A stretch of DNA of 64,000 nt from Coleophoma eucalyptorum. Lineage: Eukaryota; Ascomycota; Leotiomycetes; Helotiales; Dermateaceae. Position 1 is the first letter of the stretch. Each line of letters starts with the position of its first letter. This document shows positions 51,786-64,000 of this stretch, in pieces. The stretch spans positions 1 through 64,000 of the forward strand of contig JALRME010000025.1 in assembly GCA_026120035.1 (NCBI GenBank). Direction: 5' to 3'. Under the pieces are notes generated by a model, which did not search any database, was not told where the DNA came from, and worked only from the letters and a program-made list of their open reading frames with translations. The translations under genes and the position numbers were made by a program.

Positions 51786-52358
51786 CTACGAGAGTGAAGG
51801 AGACAAACTTCTTTGCTTTGAATCCTCTATCCAGCCCATTAGTCCTTCACCAGCCTTCACCAATCCTTTCATCAACCCACCAACCGCTGCAATCGGCAAC
51901 AGACTCAGAAGGCCGGCCTTGAACGGATGTCTTTTAGCATACCGAACCAACTCGCTTACCCATTCCCGGAATCTGCTTGCAACTCTCTTCACAAATCCAG
52001 GTCGAGGACGTGGCCTTGATGCATTGTAGGGGCTGGGAACCTTGTATAAAATCGGCGACGGCGACCTTCTTCCTCTAGATCTTGAAGAGATCGGGTGACC
52101 CCTCTGGGCAGCCGAGTGTGATTTTGGCCTCGAAGTATAATCATCCGTGTAATAATCGTCATACTGATAGGCTTGGCGAGGAGTTTCTGCCTCGTAAGGT
52201 GGAAAGTATGGTCTTTGTTGGGGAATGGAATTTCTGGATTCTGGACCCACAGTCCTTGGTGCTCGGTAGGTGGTTATTTGAGATTCATATGGTGGTAAAC
52301 TTGATACCTTTGGGGACTGTCGTCCTCCTGAGGATAAAGGAGGTGTTGGATAGCTCAT
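51786..52358 (-). CDS. Hypothetical membrane-associated protein
   Basis: Single exon, 190 aa from ATG 52358. The N-terminal ~120 residues are disordered, rich in Pro, Ser, Arg and Tyr (PPYESQ, QYDDYYTDDY, SRSRGRRSPSP). A basic helix (FVKRVASRFREWVSELVRYAKRHPFK) then leads to one hydrophobic segment (AGLLSLLPIAAVGGLMKGLV), suggesting a tail-anchored or single-pass protein. The frame is open 32 codons upstream, but that part is unlike coding sequence. I do not recognise a family. Confidence 0.6.
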   Translation of the reverse strand: MSYPTPPLSSGGRQSPKVSSLPPYESQITTYRAPRTVGPESRNSIPQQRPYFPPYEAETPRQAYQYDDYYTDDYTSRPKSHSAAQRGHPISSRSRGRRSPSPILYKVPSPYNASRPRPRPGFVKRVASRFREWVSELVRYAKRHPFKAGLLSLLPIAAVGGLMKGLVKAGEGLMGWIEDSKQRSLSPSLS

Positions 52359-55027
52359 GGTATAGATGATTGTGATGTATTTTATATCACGTGATATTAT
52401 CGCAATGGGTTTGGGTAATGGACTGGAGTCAATCAACCTAATACCGATACACAAGAATTGCTGAGAAGCCGAGGGTAGCAGAAATAAGTTTGTGAGTTAG
52501 TATTGGGATAACCCAAGTTGAATTGTAGAAATTGAAGAGGTTGGCTGGAACTGGCGGTGAACTTTTGCCATCCCTGCTCAGTTGAGGAAAATCATAAGTC
52601 CGGTCGCCTTTTCCCTCATCTTCCGATTCCTCCATGTCCTCCTCTACATTGCTTTCTTGTCTCGCTTAGTATCACCCCCCGAAAGCAGCTCCGTGATGCA
52701 GGTGGACCTTTTGCTGTTTAACGGGTTTCCCTGCTTATATCTGCAGAGCGTCTTGTACCTGGTATCTGAGTACGAATAAGCATGTAAAGCTACTGGCATG
52801 ATGACGCTATTTCTACCCAGAGAGCCAACCCGATTGAACGAGACGGCTAAAATGAGCTCGATTCGTCAAGAAGCTCCCTCCAAAAGTGTGCCTGCATATG
52901 TCCTGCTAAGCGACCGAACGAGCGGTGGTATCTGGGACTGCAGTCGGAAAGGGGGCATGCAGCAACCCCTTTTACTCTTAAAGTGAACGACAAGTCATAT
53001 GCGAAGATACTTGCAGAGCCGAAGCCTTACGAAGTCATTTTATCCTCTCCCTTTCCCGACAGGAGCATACTTTGTCGTGCGACTCTGCGTTGTCTTTGAC
53101 TTAAGCAGCGGGAATACTTTTGTATATCGTTACGCATCTCTTGTGCACAGTGTGATATCGAAGCAATAGAAATAACGGGTGTGAAGTATACCACAACATC
53201 CATGACCCCACGTGGGAATAGCCCCCGCCGTATATGAGTGGCGCTGTGACAGATATGAAATTGACAACTCTTCGTACAAGTCATACACCAGGCCACCTTG
53301 GCAGCCAAAGCTGTCCGAACTTCTGACGACAATTCTCGTATGTAGTCATTAGGTTCTTAACCAGATTCGTTTCTTTGGAAATCAATCCGAGTACGCGCTG
53401 GTAGATGAACCTGGAAAGTCCAACCTCGGAACACAGGTCAAGATAGTAGCGGTAATATGTAATGCGATCGAGTTCAGACGTACAGAATTTTGGATTGATT
53501 TTGGGATTTCATACCTAGTTGCTTAAGACGCTACGAGGAAGGCCTATTTGATTTTGTAGAGATGAATTATTTCGACGTCGAGGAATCTCGTTTTCACATT
53601 TTCACAAGGCTATATCAGCTTCCGACTTGAGTTTGTGTTCAACCAAGCCAGGAACAGATACAATAATCCGAACCAGTCTTCTTCGCCAGAATTATGGACC
53701 CTAGAAGATACTAACGGGCCCTTTAAAGACTGTCATGGCATGCAATGCCCCCCTCAACGAAGAGGGGAAAGACATATCAATGCTGTTTGGTGTTTGAGAT
53801 CGACATTCTAAATTTGGTACAACGAGTGACCGTCTGATTGGTCATAAATGATATAAGATCTCACACATCGACCTTCGAACCATGCAAAACCGGGTAAATC
53901 AAGAGAACTCAACCGGAGCTATCACCCAGCTCACAAGTCGCAAATATCTATCCATCTCCCAATTTATCAAGACAGATTACCAACCACCTTTCAGGCCTCG
54001 AGACTGTGAGTACGATACGCTCGGATGACGCACTGAGATTTACCACCATGGGGAACCTCACACCGGCATCAATTTGCATATGTGCTCATTCGTAAATTGC
54101 GGTAGGGTGGGACGCAAAGAATTTTGGTCAAGGTGATATTTACAACAACAATTAAAACAGAAAAACGATGTTATTCATCTTTAGTAGTACACGACTGCTA
54201 TAAGTTCACACAGTAGAGCTACACTTATTCTTAATCACTAGGGCCACTTCAATAACTGAAGTATTTTGAGTCATCAAAGACTCTGAGCTATCCGGAAAAA
54301 TTTACTTAAAACTGTAGGGCACGGTATACAGAGGCTAAAGTGAAAAGAATGGTGTAGTAGCAATGCAATGTCTTAGATTCGCATGCCTAAGTCATCAAAG
54401 GTTGTGAAGAAACATATTAGCAACTGCAAAGCTGTAAAAGTCTCCATCAAATGGCTTGATGTAAACTTGTATAAAGGAAGAAATCCGTATAAAGCATATC
54501 ACCTAGCCTCAAAACCGTCAATAGCGGTTCTCATGTCCATACAGGGTTGCAAGACCTCAACTTGAGGACGAGGTAATATTCAGAGCACACGTGCACGGAT
54601 TATTCCGACCCAGGACCGCGGCACGCCGATAAGAACGGCAACTCAATTTCTTACCGTATTCTTGGGCAAGACCGAGTCGTTTCTGGCCGGAAAGTGCAGA
54701 GAGTTCCAAGCCGAGTGATTGCTACATAAATTGGGGCTGAAGTTCACCTCGAATATTCTGACCAAAGGAGCATCACGCGCATCCTAACATCGACGCTCGT
54801 GTTCACGGAACTATGCTCGTTCAGTCATCGCGTGGTGCTCAAGGATTTTTAGCCAAGTGGTATCCCCCCTGTAACCCCGCAAATGTACTTCGCACGCCCC
54901 TCGCACATCGATGCGGTGCCCAGCCAATATTTACCCTTCTCCTCTCTGATCTTCGTTCCACTGTAATGATCTTGCAGCTACACCTTTAGGTCCAGCATGG
55001 TCACATTGAAATCTCGTCGACAGCAGG
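52359..55027. other. 2.7-kb interval without an intact gene
   Basis: Apart from the possible remnant at 53020-53500, only short frames are seen. GC is intermediate. 54860-55027 is the likely promoter and leader of the next gene. Confidence 0.5.
53020..53500 (-). pseudogene. Possible coding remnant of unknown family
   Basis: Read on the minus strand, 53490-53285 gives a protein-like stretch (SELDRITYYRYYLDLCSEVG ... KFGQLWLPRWPGV) that ends in a stop. Continuing one frame over, a second protein-like run (YDLYEELSISYLSQRHSYTA...) follows. This pattern suits a frameshifted gene fragment, or two exons of a gene I cannot assemble. No family was recognised. Confidence 0.25.
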
Positions 55028-57070
55028 ATGCTTCTCTATACTAGACGCGCTGTTCCAAAAGCTCCCAAGAGACGGTCTAGAGCAGGTGAGAGCCCGAGTC
55101 GCGAAGTCATACAGTGATGCAAGGGACTAAGCTGACGAAACCTACGCCGAAGGGTGCATACGGTGGTAGGTGAGATTGCTGCAAGAAATATGAAGTATCA
55201 CTAACGTTCTACTGCAGTAAAGAAAAGGTACCCAAGGCGAGGTCGAGATTTAGGAGATACGTCTAACGCGCCAATTATAGAAAAAGAAATGCAACGAACA
55301 GCGCCCGAGTTGTGATAGGTGCATCGAGCGTTCACTGGAATGCGAATATGAAGTTGTCAAACCGCGGAAAAGGAGACGGGCCTCCGTATTCTCGGACGCT
55401 CTTACACATGATGGAGGATTTCCCGAATTCTACGATAAACAATGGTCCGGACATTACGAGAACCTTACGCCAGGGCTTGAAGATGAGAACGGCAACAAAA
55501 GCTTTGATAGATGGGAAGATACGTCGCTATATCAGTATCCAACATCTGAAATCTCGGGCATAGATTGGGAGGATCATTATGAGCACGAAGATGATGTCGA
55601 GGAGATCGTCCGAACGGATTCGACATACGACCAGACGTCCGCAGGGAATCTCGTTCGCTCAAGGAGTCAGTATCCGGATCTTGCAATGATTGCTCCCTCT
55701 CCAGTTGTTTCGCCACTCCTAGAGTTCAACACACCCTTTTTCATGGAATTCACGGAGAAGAGCAATCGTAGAGCTTTGATTGATCACTTCTGCAATGTCT
55801 TGTCCCATTTGATCGTCTTCAAGGAGGACACAGGAAACCCTTTTCGCCAGCTCGTATTGCCATTGTCACATGCCAGCTCACCAGTCATGAATGCTATATT
55901 CGCTCTTTCGAGTGCTCATCTGGAACATAGAGGGGTAGAAAATGCTGAGAAGTCGCTTGATTTTCACAACAAAGCTTTGCAGGGTCTAGCTCAACTGATC
56001 GAACAGAATGATCATTCGAATCGTGAGGAAATACTTGGAGCAATCATCTTACTAGTGTATTATGAAGTGGTAAGGCAGCACTTTTTTTTGAGGTTAGAGA
56101 TAATACTGAAATTACCAAGCTCGTCCAACGCGGAAACTCCAACATTGTCAACGGACATCTTAAGGGCGCAATGACAGTCATGAAGACAAATCCCCAAACA
56201 GCGTCAACGCCAACAAGTCTTTTCCTGGAGAGGGTACGTTCATTCATTGGCTCATGATGATAATTTTGTTGATATAACCAGGCATTCCGATTTTATGACG
56301 TGATTGCCGCCTTATCGCTGGGGACGTCGCCAAATACCACTTTTCAACCGCCAGCCTCCTCCTATCTGCCTTTTCAAGCAGAATCGGATCTCTCGGTACA
56401 GAATCCTCTAGGCGCCGTTGATACTCTACTTGGGCTCTCCACAGATCTGTGGCCTATTATCCACCGCTTGTCTCATCTCCTTTCATACAAGACGTCACTC
56501 CAATCTGCTATTGCGGCCGGTGAAACAAGCAAAGCAACTGTTTTACGCACCGAACTGGAAAGCACTTCTCAAGCTATCGAACACGCCCTAGCAGCTTGGA
56601 AGCCAGCAATAATTCCAAAAGAATCAAAAGTCGACGAAAACGGGATTTCGCAGGATGGTGACCCCATTGATGAAGCTCGTCTTCGCAGTATCCTCGCTAA
56701 CGCCGAGGCATACCGTCACTCGGCATTTATTTATCTATACAGAGCAATACATGAGTATCCATCTACGCATGCGTCAGTGCAGAAACGTACCCATCTTTCT
56801 TTGACAGCATGTGCAGAAGTTGTTCAACATGCGGGTCCTATGTCAGCCCTACTGTGGCCGCTATTTGTAGCTGCCGTGGAGGCAGTAAGTGAAGAGGACA
56901 GGGAACTTGCAAGGAAGGTCTTTGTAGCCACAGAAAGGAGACAGGGTATGAACAATATATTGAGAGCATGGGAGATTGTTGATGAAGTCTGGGCAGGGGC
57001 TGATTGTGGTGTGGAGGTCGACTGGAGGGCTGTCTGTGAGAGAAAGGGGCTGTTTATTGTTTTTGGATAG
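55028..57070 (+). CDS. Zn(II)2Cys6 transcription factor (Fungal_trans_2 type)
   Basis: Six exons: 55028..55085, 55153..55165 (13 bp), 55218..55227 (10 bp), 55281..56069, 56120..56233 and 56282..57070, 590 aa. The two micro-exons build the first half of the cluster, so that [23 protein letters not shown] results. The full set is C21, C24, C31, C38, C41 and C48 in CX2CX6CX6CX2CX6C spacing. A C-terminal region of ~390 residues, with [22 protein letters not shown] and [15 protein letters not shown], matches the Fungal_trans_2 style. The protein is nuclear; neither neighbour (unknown protein, ATG27) suggests a target. Confidence 0.87.
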
Positions 57071-57589
57071 GTGATCAAATTTTGGTGGCGTTCAGCGTAT
57101 ATACGGGTAGGACTTCATTGATGAGGAGCTGGTGGTGCATATCTAATGTGATATTTGATGTTTATAGTTACATTGAGTTCTTTGGCCCAATCATTACAAA
57201 CTTATTAATTCAAAGGGCCTTTGGGACTCATCAATATTGAACAAACACAAAGTATTAACAAGTATTAAATGGCAAGTTTATCAGTGTCCAAACTCTTCAA
57301 TTAAGAAAACCCCAACACACACACATATATATAAATGTCACGTGATCACACACTAGCTATTTTTGGACAGCTTCGATGGTCATCCTTGCTTTCCATTATG
57401 CCAAGCTCGACGCCTTCCAAAACGTCACAAGAGCATTCACCAATTCTATCACCACACGACCACGCCCTTTCTTTCCCTCATAGTGTAAACTTTCTTTACT
57501 ACTTTCCGACCATCTTCTGCACCTCGAAACCTTTCGACTTTCATTCACGAACGGCTCTTTAGCGAGCGTCTCCTCTTTCTCCTTTCAGA
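57071..57589. other. Intergenic
   Basis: 519 bp with the 3' flank of the regulator and the ATG27 promoter; a CA/TA-rich run is at 57315-57335. No gene. Confidence 0.5.
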
Positions 57590-58686
57590 ATGCGGATATC
57601 GAATACTCCGGCCGAGGCGGCCCTCCTTTCAGCGTTCCTCTTTCCCCTTCTCTCCGCGGCCGTGGGGAACATAGACTGCAACCATATTCGCGTGGATAAG
57701 ACGTCCTTTGACCTCAGCGCGCTTGGTGGTCCGCGGTCGGTGTTATATAGTGTTGATCTAGGTGCGAGCTTACAAAATACTACATATACCATCGACATTT
57801 GCAGGCCGTTAACACGCGCGGCGGATGTACCGAAGGAGCAGCAATGTCCTGGAGGGACTAGAGGTACGACCATCCCGCACGAGAGTTTATGTTTCCTGGA
57901 GAGATAACTGATGTTTTGTCTTTAGTTTGTGGCATCGAGCGGGTCATCAATAAGCAGGAGCAGAAGAGTGTGCTAGAGAAAGTTATTCCCATAGCAGGGG
58001 AATTGAAGAACCAAGGAGGCGGGGATCTAGATGCCAAATGGGTTCTATTAAGCAATTCAGGTTCGCATGCTGACTCAGAAAAGGAGGGTCTGCGACTTGA
58101 AGCACATGGTGGATTCTTTGGGAGTGGAAAGGAGAAGAAGACACAAACAGCGATTATAGAATTCTTGTGTGATAAGGAGCGAACGGGTCTAGAGAATCTG
58201 TGGAACTCCGAGGACCAGTACACCGAGAAGCGGAAACGTGCCGACGGTAATGACAGTGAGCCGGTAGTTGATGATAAAGACCTACCGAGCTTGACATATG
58301 TCAAATACGACACGAGTAAATCCTCTGAGGATATTCTCAGGCTGGAATGGAGGACCAAGTATGCGTGTATAGGCGCAAAGGAAGAGAAGGATGCCGAGCA
58401 AAGTCACCGCTGGGGCTTCTTTACCTGGTTCATCCTGATGTGAGTATTCTCTGCATTCACACCACTGAATGATTGCTGATATCCTTAAAGTGCCTTCCTT
58501 TCGACAGCGACCTACCTCATTTTTGGCTCTTGGCTCAATTACAATCGATATGGTGCCCGTGGTTGGGATTTGCTTCCTCATGGCGACACGATCCGCGACG
58601 TTCCATATCTGTTGAAGGACTGGATCCGACGTGTGGTAAATACAGTGCAGGGAAGCGGAAGTAGAGGCGGTTATGCAGCAGTATAG
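57590..58686 (+). CDS. ATG27: Autophagy-related protein 27 (type I membrane protein)
   Basis: Exons 57590..57863, 57926..58439 and 58491..58686, 327 aa. There is a signal peptide (about 1-25, ALLSAFLFPLLSAAVG), then a lumenal mannose-6-phosphate-receptor-like domain with paired cysteines (NIDCNHI, IDICRPL, EQQCPGG, VCGIER, IEFLCDK and KYACIG). One membrane span (WGFFTWFILI-AFLSTATYLIFGSW) crosses the second intron. The cytosolic tail carries GWDLLPHGDTIRDVPYLLKDW and ends GGYAAV, a terminal YxxPhi sorting signal as in yeast Atg27. The protein cycles among Golgi, endosome, vacuole and pre-autophagosomal structures and helps Atg9 vesicle traffic. Confidence 0.93.
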
Positions 58687-59992
58687 AAGAAGCAAGGCAG
58701 AAATACGTACGGCAAGACCCTGTGCCTTCCGTACCGAGAGCTTTTTGCATGTGGGGGCAGGAGACATACTTTTCCATCACCTCCCGGCCATGCCTCTTTC
58801 ATGAAACCGGGAGTTTCCTGAGCCATATAGGGGGGGAAGGAGTTCTTGAGGTGTTCCATCTGTTGGAATTAGGCGTCTTATTGTATAAATCCAAGCCTTC
58901 CTTTCACTATTCATCATTTGCGCAAGATGGAAATGCTATGTAAAACATCAATATCTTTTTTTTAAATTAGGCGATGATGCCATGTCTCTGAACCTTTTGC
59001 TGCACTGGCATTTGCGTCTCGTCTCGTCATGCCATGACTTGAGGGTTTCCGGGTTGCACAACGACGGGAAGAGGGCAAGAGAGCGGCTTCTCAGTTCCAG
59101 CAGCTCCAGCAGATGCCTGCACCCAAAGAATGTACGTCACGTCATCGCAACTAACTTCAACAGTCATGCGCCACAAACACCAGAGTAGACCCCTCGGACC
59201 TGGCTTGGTAAGTGGCTGGTGAGATGGAGTCAGTCCGCGCGAGATCTAGATCTAGTGTGACGATTTGGTGGGGAAGGAGAGGCTAACAACCAAGGAAGCT
59301 GGGCTTCTCATGCCTCACCACTCGCAAGTGTCCACTTGACGATCAGCTCTGCCTCTCCTGATTGAACCCCTCGGATGATCTGCGTCACATCATTGCTGTA
59401 TCCTCCCATTTTCCCCATACGAATCGATTCGCATGCGAACAATGCGAATCCTTCTCGATTGGCATCACTCTATGAGATCCTGCCCGGCTTGGCTCTCGAC
59501 GCTACGCCTGAGCTAGGTACATGTTTCCCCTCTTCCCCTCCTCCCCCCTCTTCGTCCTCCAATCCCCTGCCGGTGTTTTGCGACGATGGATTCATGGAGG
59601 TGCTGAGATTGCGATATACGCCAATGTCTATCAGAAAACCTGCTAGTCTACGTTCGAATGCGGGTTTCAGAACTAAATTATATGAGCTAGCAGAATGACG
59701 GTCATTTGTCTTGCTCTTCTCTGCCGCAATAGAGCTTTGGAGCTTTACGCCACACACGACATCATCTATGCACCCAATTGAGATTGCTAGCAAAGGTAAA
59801 TCTAGTTTGGCAGGTTTGCATTCTACTCTTCCTTTATATCCTTCCTGGAGAGCACCTCGCGTCATCTCTTTTCATTTTTTATACTCCTCTCCTCTTCTCC
59901 TGACCCACACTGGAACTTCTTTCAACAATCGATTTACATATTTGAATTCCGTCTTTTTGTTTCTTGTTATCTGATACCCTGCAATCACAACC
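58687..59992. other. Intergenic, upstream of repeat-protein gene
   Basis: 1.3 kb with no convincing gene. The right part, pyrimidine-rich from 59820, looks like the promoter and leader of the next gene. Confidence 0.5.
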
Positions 59993-62900
59993 ATGGAGAA
60001 GATCAAGGAATTTTTGTAAGTAACCCGTCAGCACTACTGTTCAGAAACCAGTAGGGATGTACTGACTATTTTCTCAGGTCTAGCAAGTCGAGCGACAACG
60101 AGGCTCAGTCGGCTACTGGAAATACTTCTACATCTACAAACCCGCATGGAGGAGCTGGTGGTCTGTCAGGCCAGGGAAGCCATCTTGCTGGCAGCCATGG
60201 CATTTCGAGCACCACTGGAGCCCGCCACATGCCTGGAACTTATGAGACAACGCCAACACTTGAGAAAACGGGACACAACTTCGGTACTGGCAACACAACC
60301 GGTCTGACAAGCACATCTCATCAGCAAGGAACTACATCTGGACTTGGTTCTGTAAACCATGGATTAGGAAACCCTTCAGATTCCGGCACTGGTTTGGGAA
60401 GCACAACTGCTTCTGGACCCGCATTTTCGAGCACTCAGCCAAAATCTGGAAGTTTTTCAGAAGCGACTACCGACCAGTATGGTCAATCGCTAAACTCTGG
60501 AGCTGGCATAATTGATGCTGCAAACACAGCTGGAAACTCCTCTTCAGACCATCACCTGGGCCGAGAAGCCACTGACTTAAGCACTGTTAATGCCCTTGGA
60601 GCTGGTGCAGCCACTCACCACCACAGCGGAGGTGAACAGCGTGCATTTCCATTAAGTCAGCCTGGTCAAACTTCAAACACAACCAGTACCACATCTGGCG
60701 CAACGAGTGGTCAACCAGTCCACAATTCAAACCTCTTGAACAAAGCCGATCCACGGGTTGGTTCAACCCAAACTTCCAGCGCTAGTGGAGTGACCTCTGC
60801 CCATAACCATGGTCGCGAAGCTGCTCTTGGTGGTGCTGGAGCTGCCGGAGTAGCAGGGCTAGCTCATGGGCATAATAAGCATTCAAATGATCCGACATCA
60901 TCATTAACATCCTCGTCTCAGCAGCCTGTACACAGCTCTAACCTGCTGAACAAAGCAGATCCACGTGTTGATAGCACTCACACCTCTAGTACTAAATATC
61001 GTACTACTCCATCTACTAGAGCTGGCTACGGAACTACATCATCCACCCTTGCCACTTCTGGCGCTGGACATGGCTCAGGAATCGACCCTTCTATGAGCAA
61101 CACATCCACAGATCTTCATCACGGTCGAGATGCTGCAGCAGCAGGTACTGTCGGTGCAGGAGCTTATGCCGCTATAAATCATCACGAAAACCAACGATAC
61201 AAAGCCACCCCATCGGGGCAAAGCTCCGCTTACTACGGCCCGCCAAAAGGCACCGCAGTTGAAGGACCTCATCAGACACAAACCGCCAACCTTCTTGACC
61301 CCCACGTGAACACTATTGGTGACGCTACCAGACTAGAAGACGCTCACCATCATTCTAAGAAGCATGGTGGTGCAGACGAGGCGGCAGACAAGCACCACAT
61401 AAGTCGTGATACGGCAGCTGGAGTTGGTATGGGTGTGGGTGCAGCTGGTCTGGCTAAGCACGAACACGATAAACATAAGCATAGCACAGGGACTGGAAGC
61501 AACACTTTGCCAATTCGTGATTCCACAACGGGTGCTACTGGGACGAGCCACACAACAGGCCAACCATCCATAACGGAGCAACGTGGAGCAGGTTCTTCAG
61601 GACATCATCTTGGCAGAGATGCTGCCGTAGGAGCTAATGGTGTCGGGTTGGCTGGGCTTGAACATAGCAAGCACCACCACAGTACAAGTGGCAGCCAAGC
61701 AACACCAATTTATGATCAAATGGCAACCTTGAAAGGAGCAGGGACTGACGTCACGTCCTCGGAACATCATTATGGTAGAGATGCTGCGCTTGGTAGCGGG
61801 GCTATTGGAAGCGCTGGGCTGGCCGCTCATGAATATGGGAAGCATCAGGCTACTTCAAACACAGAGCTCCCGTCTGCTCTACCTGGACCAGCACCTCATA
61901 CTGCAGGGCCACATAGTCAAGACTGGATGAACAAGCTCGATCCAAGAGTCAAGGCGCATGGTGATGGTACCACAACAGATACCAGTGGAAACCAACATGA
62001 TTTTCACGTCGGTCCCAATGTTGCTGGCGCTGGTGCGGGAGCTGGTACTTACGAGGCAGACAAGCTTCACAAAAAGCACAATAATAATCCTTCCCAGTCA
62101 TCGTCTACTGAACACTCAACCAACGACAAATCTAAAGAGCACCACTTCGGCAGAGATGCCGCTGGCGTTGGTGCCGTTGGCACTGGTGCATATGAGCTTA
62201 ACAAGCACCATGGAAATAAAATAGATGATTCATACCCGAAACATGAAGGATCATCAGGGAAACCACTTCCGACAGCACCAGGTAATCATGGTATCGGAAC
62301 TGGAGCTGGACCTCAAAATGCTTTAGAGCGTGATGATCAGACGAGCAAAGATCATCACTACGGACGCGACGCCATCGCCATTGGTGGAGCAGGGACTATG
62401 GGTGCAGGCATTTATGAAGCCAACAAACACCATGAAAATAGAGTCAATGAGCCAAGTTACTCCTCTACCACTGAGCCCGTTGGTACTACCACAACTACAA
62501 CAACAACAATAGGCCCACACTCGTCAGATGCGGCTAACAAGGCGGATCCAAGAATAGATAGCGATCGCTCTAAGGAACATCATCACGGCAGAGACGCTGC
62601 TGGTGCTACTGCCGTTGGAGCTGGTGCTTACGAAGCAGATAAGCATCACCAGAAAAAGGAGCTCGAGAAGGAGCAAAAGAAACATGCCAAAGATATTGAA
62701 AAAGATCAAAAGCATGCTGCAAAGGAGCATGAGAAGGATCAGAAAAAGTATGAGAAGGAACTGGCGAAAGAACACAAACGAGAAGAGAAGACGGAGCATA
62801 AGGGCTTATTCTCTTTCCTTAGTAGGTTTTCATGACTCCATAAGCAGTGGTACAGACCTAATGTGAGATAGAACGTGACAAAAATAAAAAGTACTCTCCA

Positions 62901-64000
62901 GAGGAAGAGGCTGAGTTTGACCGCCTAGAGCGTGAGCACGAAAGCCATGCAGGCAGCAATACTGCGGCTGCTGGAGCTGCTGGAGCTGGAGCTTACGCCG
63001 CACACGAGCACAGCAAAATGCATGGGACTGGACTTGATGAGAAAAAGCCAGGAACTGATCTTGGTGACCATCTCCATGGAGTGGACAGAAACCGAGGCAT
63101 TACCCATGATCACGAAGGTATCCAAAACACTGTGTCTCAACATACTACCACAGGTCATCACTACGGTCGTGATGCGGCAGGTGTTGGTGCTGCAGGTGTT
63201 CTTGCTGAACATGAACACAAAAAACATGAAGGAAATTCTGGTCAGCAGCACCTTAGCACGGGTTCAGGTTATGGAGCCACCCCTAGCCAACAAGGACCTA
63301 GCCTCTCGGAAGCAAGTACCGATCAAGACGGAAATCCCCTTGAAGGCGCAGGTACTACTGTCGACCACCAGCCAATTGGAAGTGAGCATAACCATGGAGC
63401 GGATCTAGCTGTTGCCGGTGCTATAGGAGGAACTAGTGCTCTTGGAATGCATGAGCATAAGAAGTATGAAGGTACATCTTACTACCCCCGTGGTGGCCAG
63501 ACTTCTGGACTCTCAAGCACTGGAAAAGACGACCTTTATGGTCAAGATGCTGCTGGTGTGGGAGCTACCAGTGCTCTTGAATCTCATGGTTATAAGAAGC
63601 ACGAGGGAACTCTGGGCGAACATACAAAAACTCACGATTGGAACGATCCGAATGACCCACAGTCGCCGACATACACTCACTCGGGTATAGGCCAGACCAA
63701 CCACTCCAGCAGTCTGGCTAACAAGGCAGATCCTCGTGTCGATACCTCAGCCGCACCTCGTTCAACAGGGGATTCCAGCTATGGGACAGAAACTTTCCAT
63801 GGTATCACTGGACACTCTGGAACTACTCATGGCGCTGGCTATGGTGAGAGTGATAGGAACAGACTGCATAAAGACCCTCCAGCTTCACACCCAGCTGCAA
63901 GTGGTGTCCCTAGCAACACCAATGAGACAAATAGAATGATTAACGAAGGAAAACAGGGCCTAGAGCAGGACACTGGCGTAGCCAATTCGCATGGAACAAA
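59993..64000 (+). CDS. Giant disordered DPR-motif/GRDAA-repeat protein, dehydrin-like (partial, 3' end outside)
   Basis: Exons 59993..60015, 60078..62821 and 62872..>64000; over 1290 codons are in view and the frame is still open at the edge. The short start MEKIKEFL and the 62-bp intron are clear; the second intron (gtaggt...gatag) joins a SFL end to KRDKNKKYSPEEEAEF, bypassing a stop at 62833. The body is Gly, His, Ala and Thr rich and low in hydrophobics. It alternates two motifs: N-K-A-D-P-R-V-D (about six copies) and HH-x-GRDAA followed by a Gly/Ala-rich block and a His/Lys run (about 14 copies). A Lys/Glu helix lies at 62650-62800. DPR motifs mark fungal dehydrin-like stress proteins (DprA family), so protection against desiccation, osmotic or oxidative stress is likely. 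It may instead have a structural role. Confidence 0.8.

Noticed and set aside
61075..61581. Minus-strand Cys/Ser-rich frames under the repeat protein
   Set aside because: Antisense shadows of the GRDAA repeats; they repeat with the same period as the plus-strand motif.

Overview
The window reads as nuclear chromosomal DNA of a filamentous ascomycete (Pezizomycotina; the Leotiomycetes are a guess from gene style only). Almost every gene is split by short GT-AG introns of about 45-155 bp. Zn(II)2Cys6 regulators are frequent, and AT-rich, gene-free blocks carry repeats damaged in the manner of repeat-induced point mutation (RIP). Gene models below were built by hand: exon joins were chosen so that reading phase, splice signals and family sequence all agree.

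Layout. 1-4.36 kb is a degraded repeat block. 4.36-8.0 kb holds a phytanoyl-CoA-dioxygenase-like gene divergent from a Zn2Cys6 regulator, followed by the ruin of a second Zn2Cys6 gene. An intron-containing initiator tRNA-Met lies at 8.71 kb. 9.1-29.3 kb is gene-dense and mostly housekeeping: a 14-TM MFS exporter, EMP24 and ARF1 (divergent, both COPI/early secretory), an unknown protein, vacuolar endopolyphosphatase PPN1, oligoribonuclease REX2, phosphoglucomutase, a CLC chloride channel and an ethanolamine kinase. About 5.2 kb without a convincing gene precedes a bZIP regulator at 34.6 kb. A RIP-killed copia gag with an LTR-like end lies at 37.5-38.5 kb.

The most interesting block is 38.9-44.7 kb: nitrilase, a Zn2Cys6 regulator and a heme-containing aldoxime dehydratase. 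Together they would take an aldoxime to a nitrile and then to an acid plus ammonia. Between the divergent regulator and dehydratase genes sits a 47-bp-period array of four palindromic CGG-N11/12-CCG sites, and near-identical sites lie just upstream of the nitrilase. I read this as a small, self-regulated aldoxime/nitrile-utilisation cluster with its operator visible in the DNA.

44.7-47.2 kb is another decayed, AT-rich stretch. It is followed by a nine-exon gene for a secreted protein with three LysM and four hevein-type chitin-binding domains but no catalytic domain. The right end carries a small unknown protein, a third Zn2Cys6 regulator (with two micro-exons inside the zinc cluster), ATG27, and the first 4 kb of a very long, disordered repeat protein with DPR and H-x-GRDAA motifs, which runs off the window.
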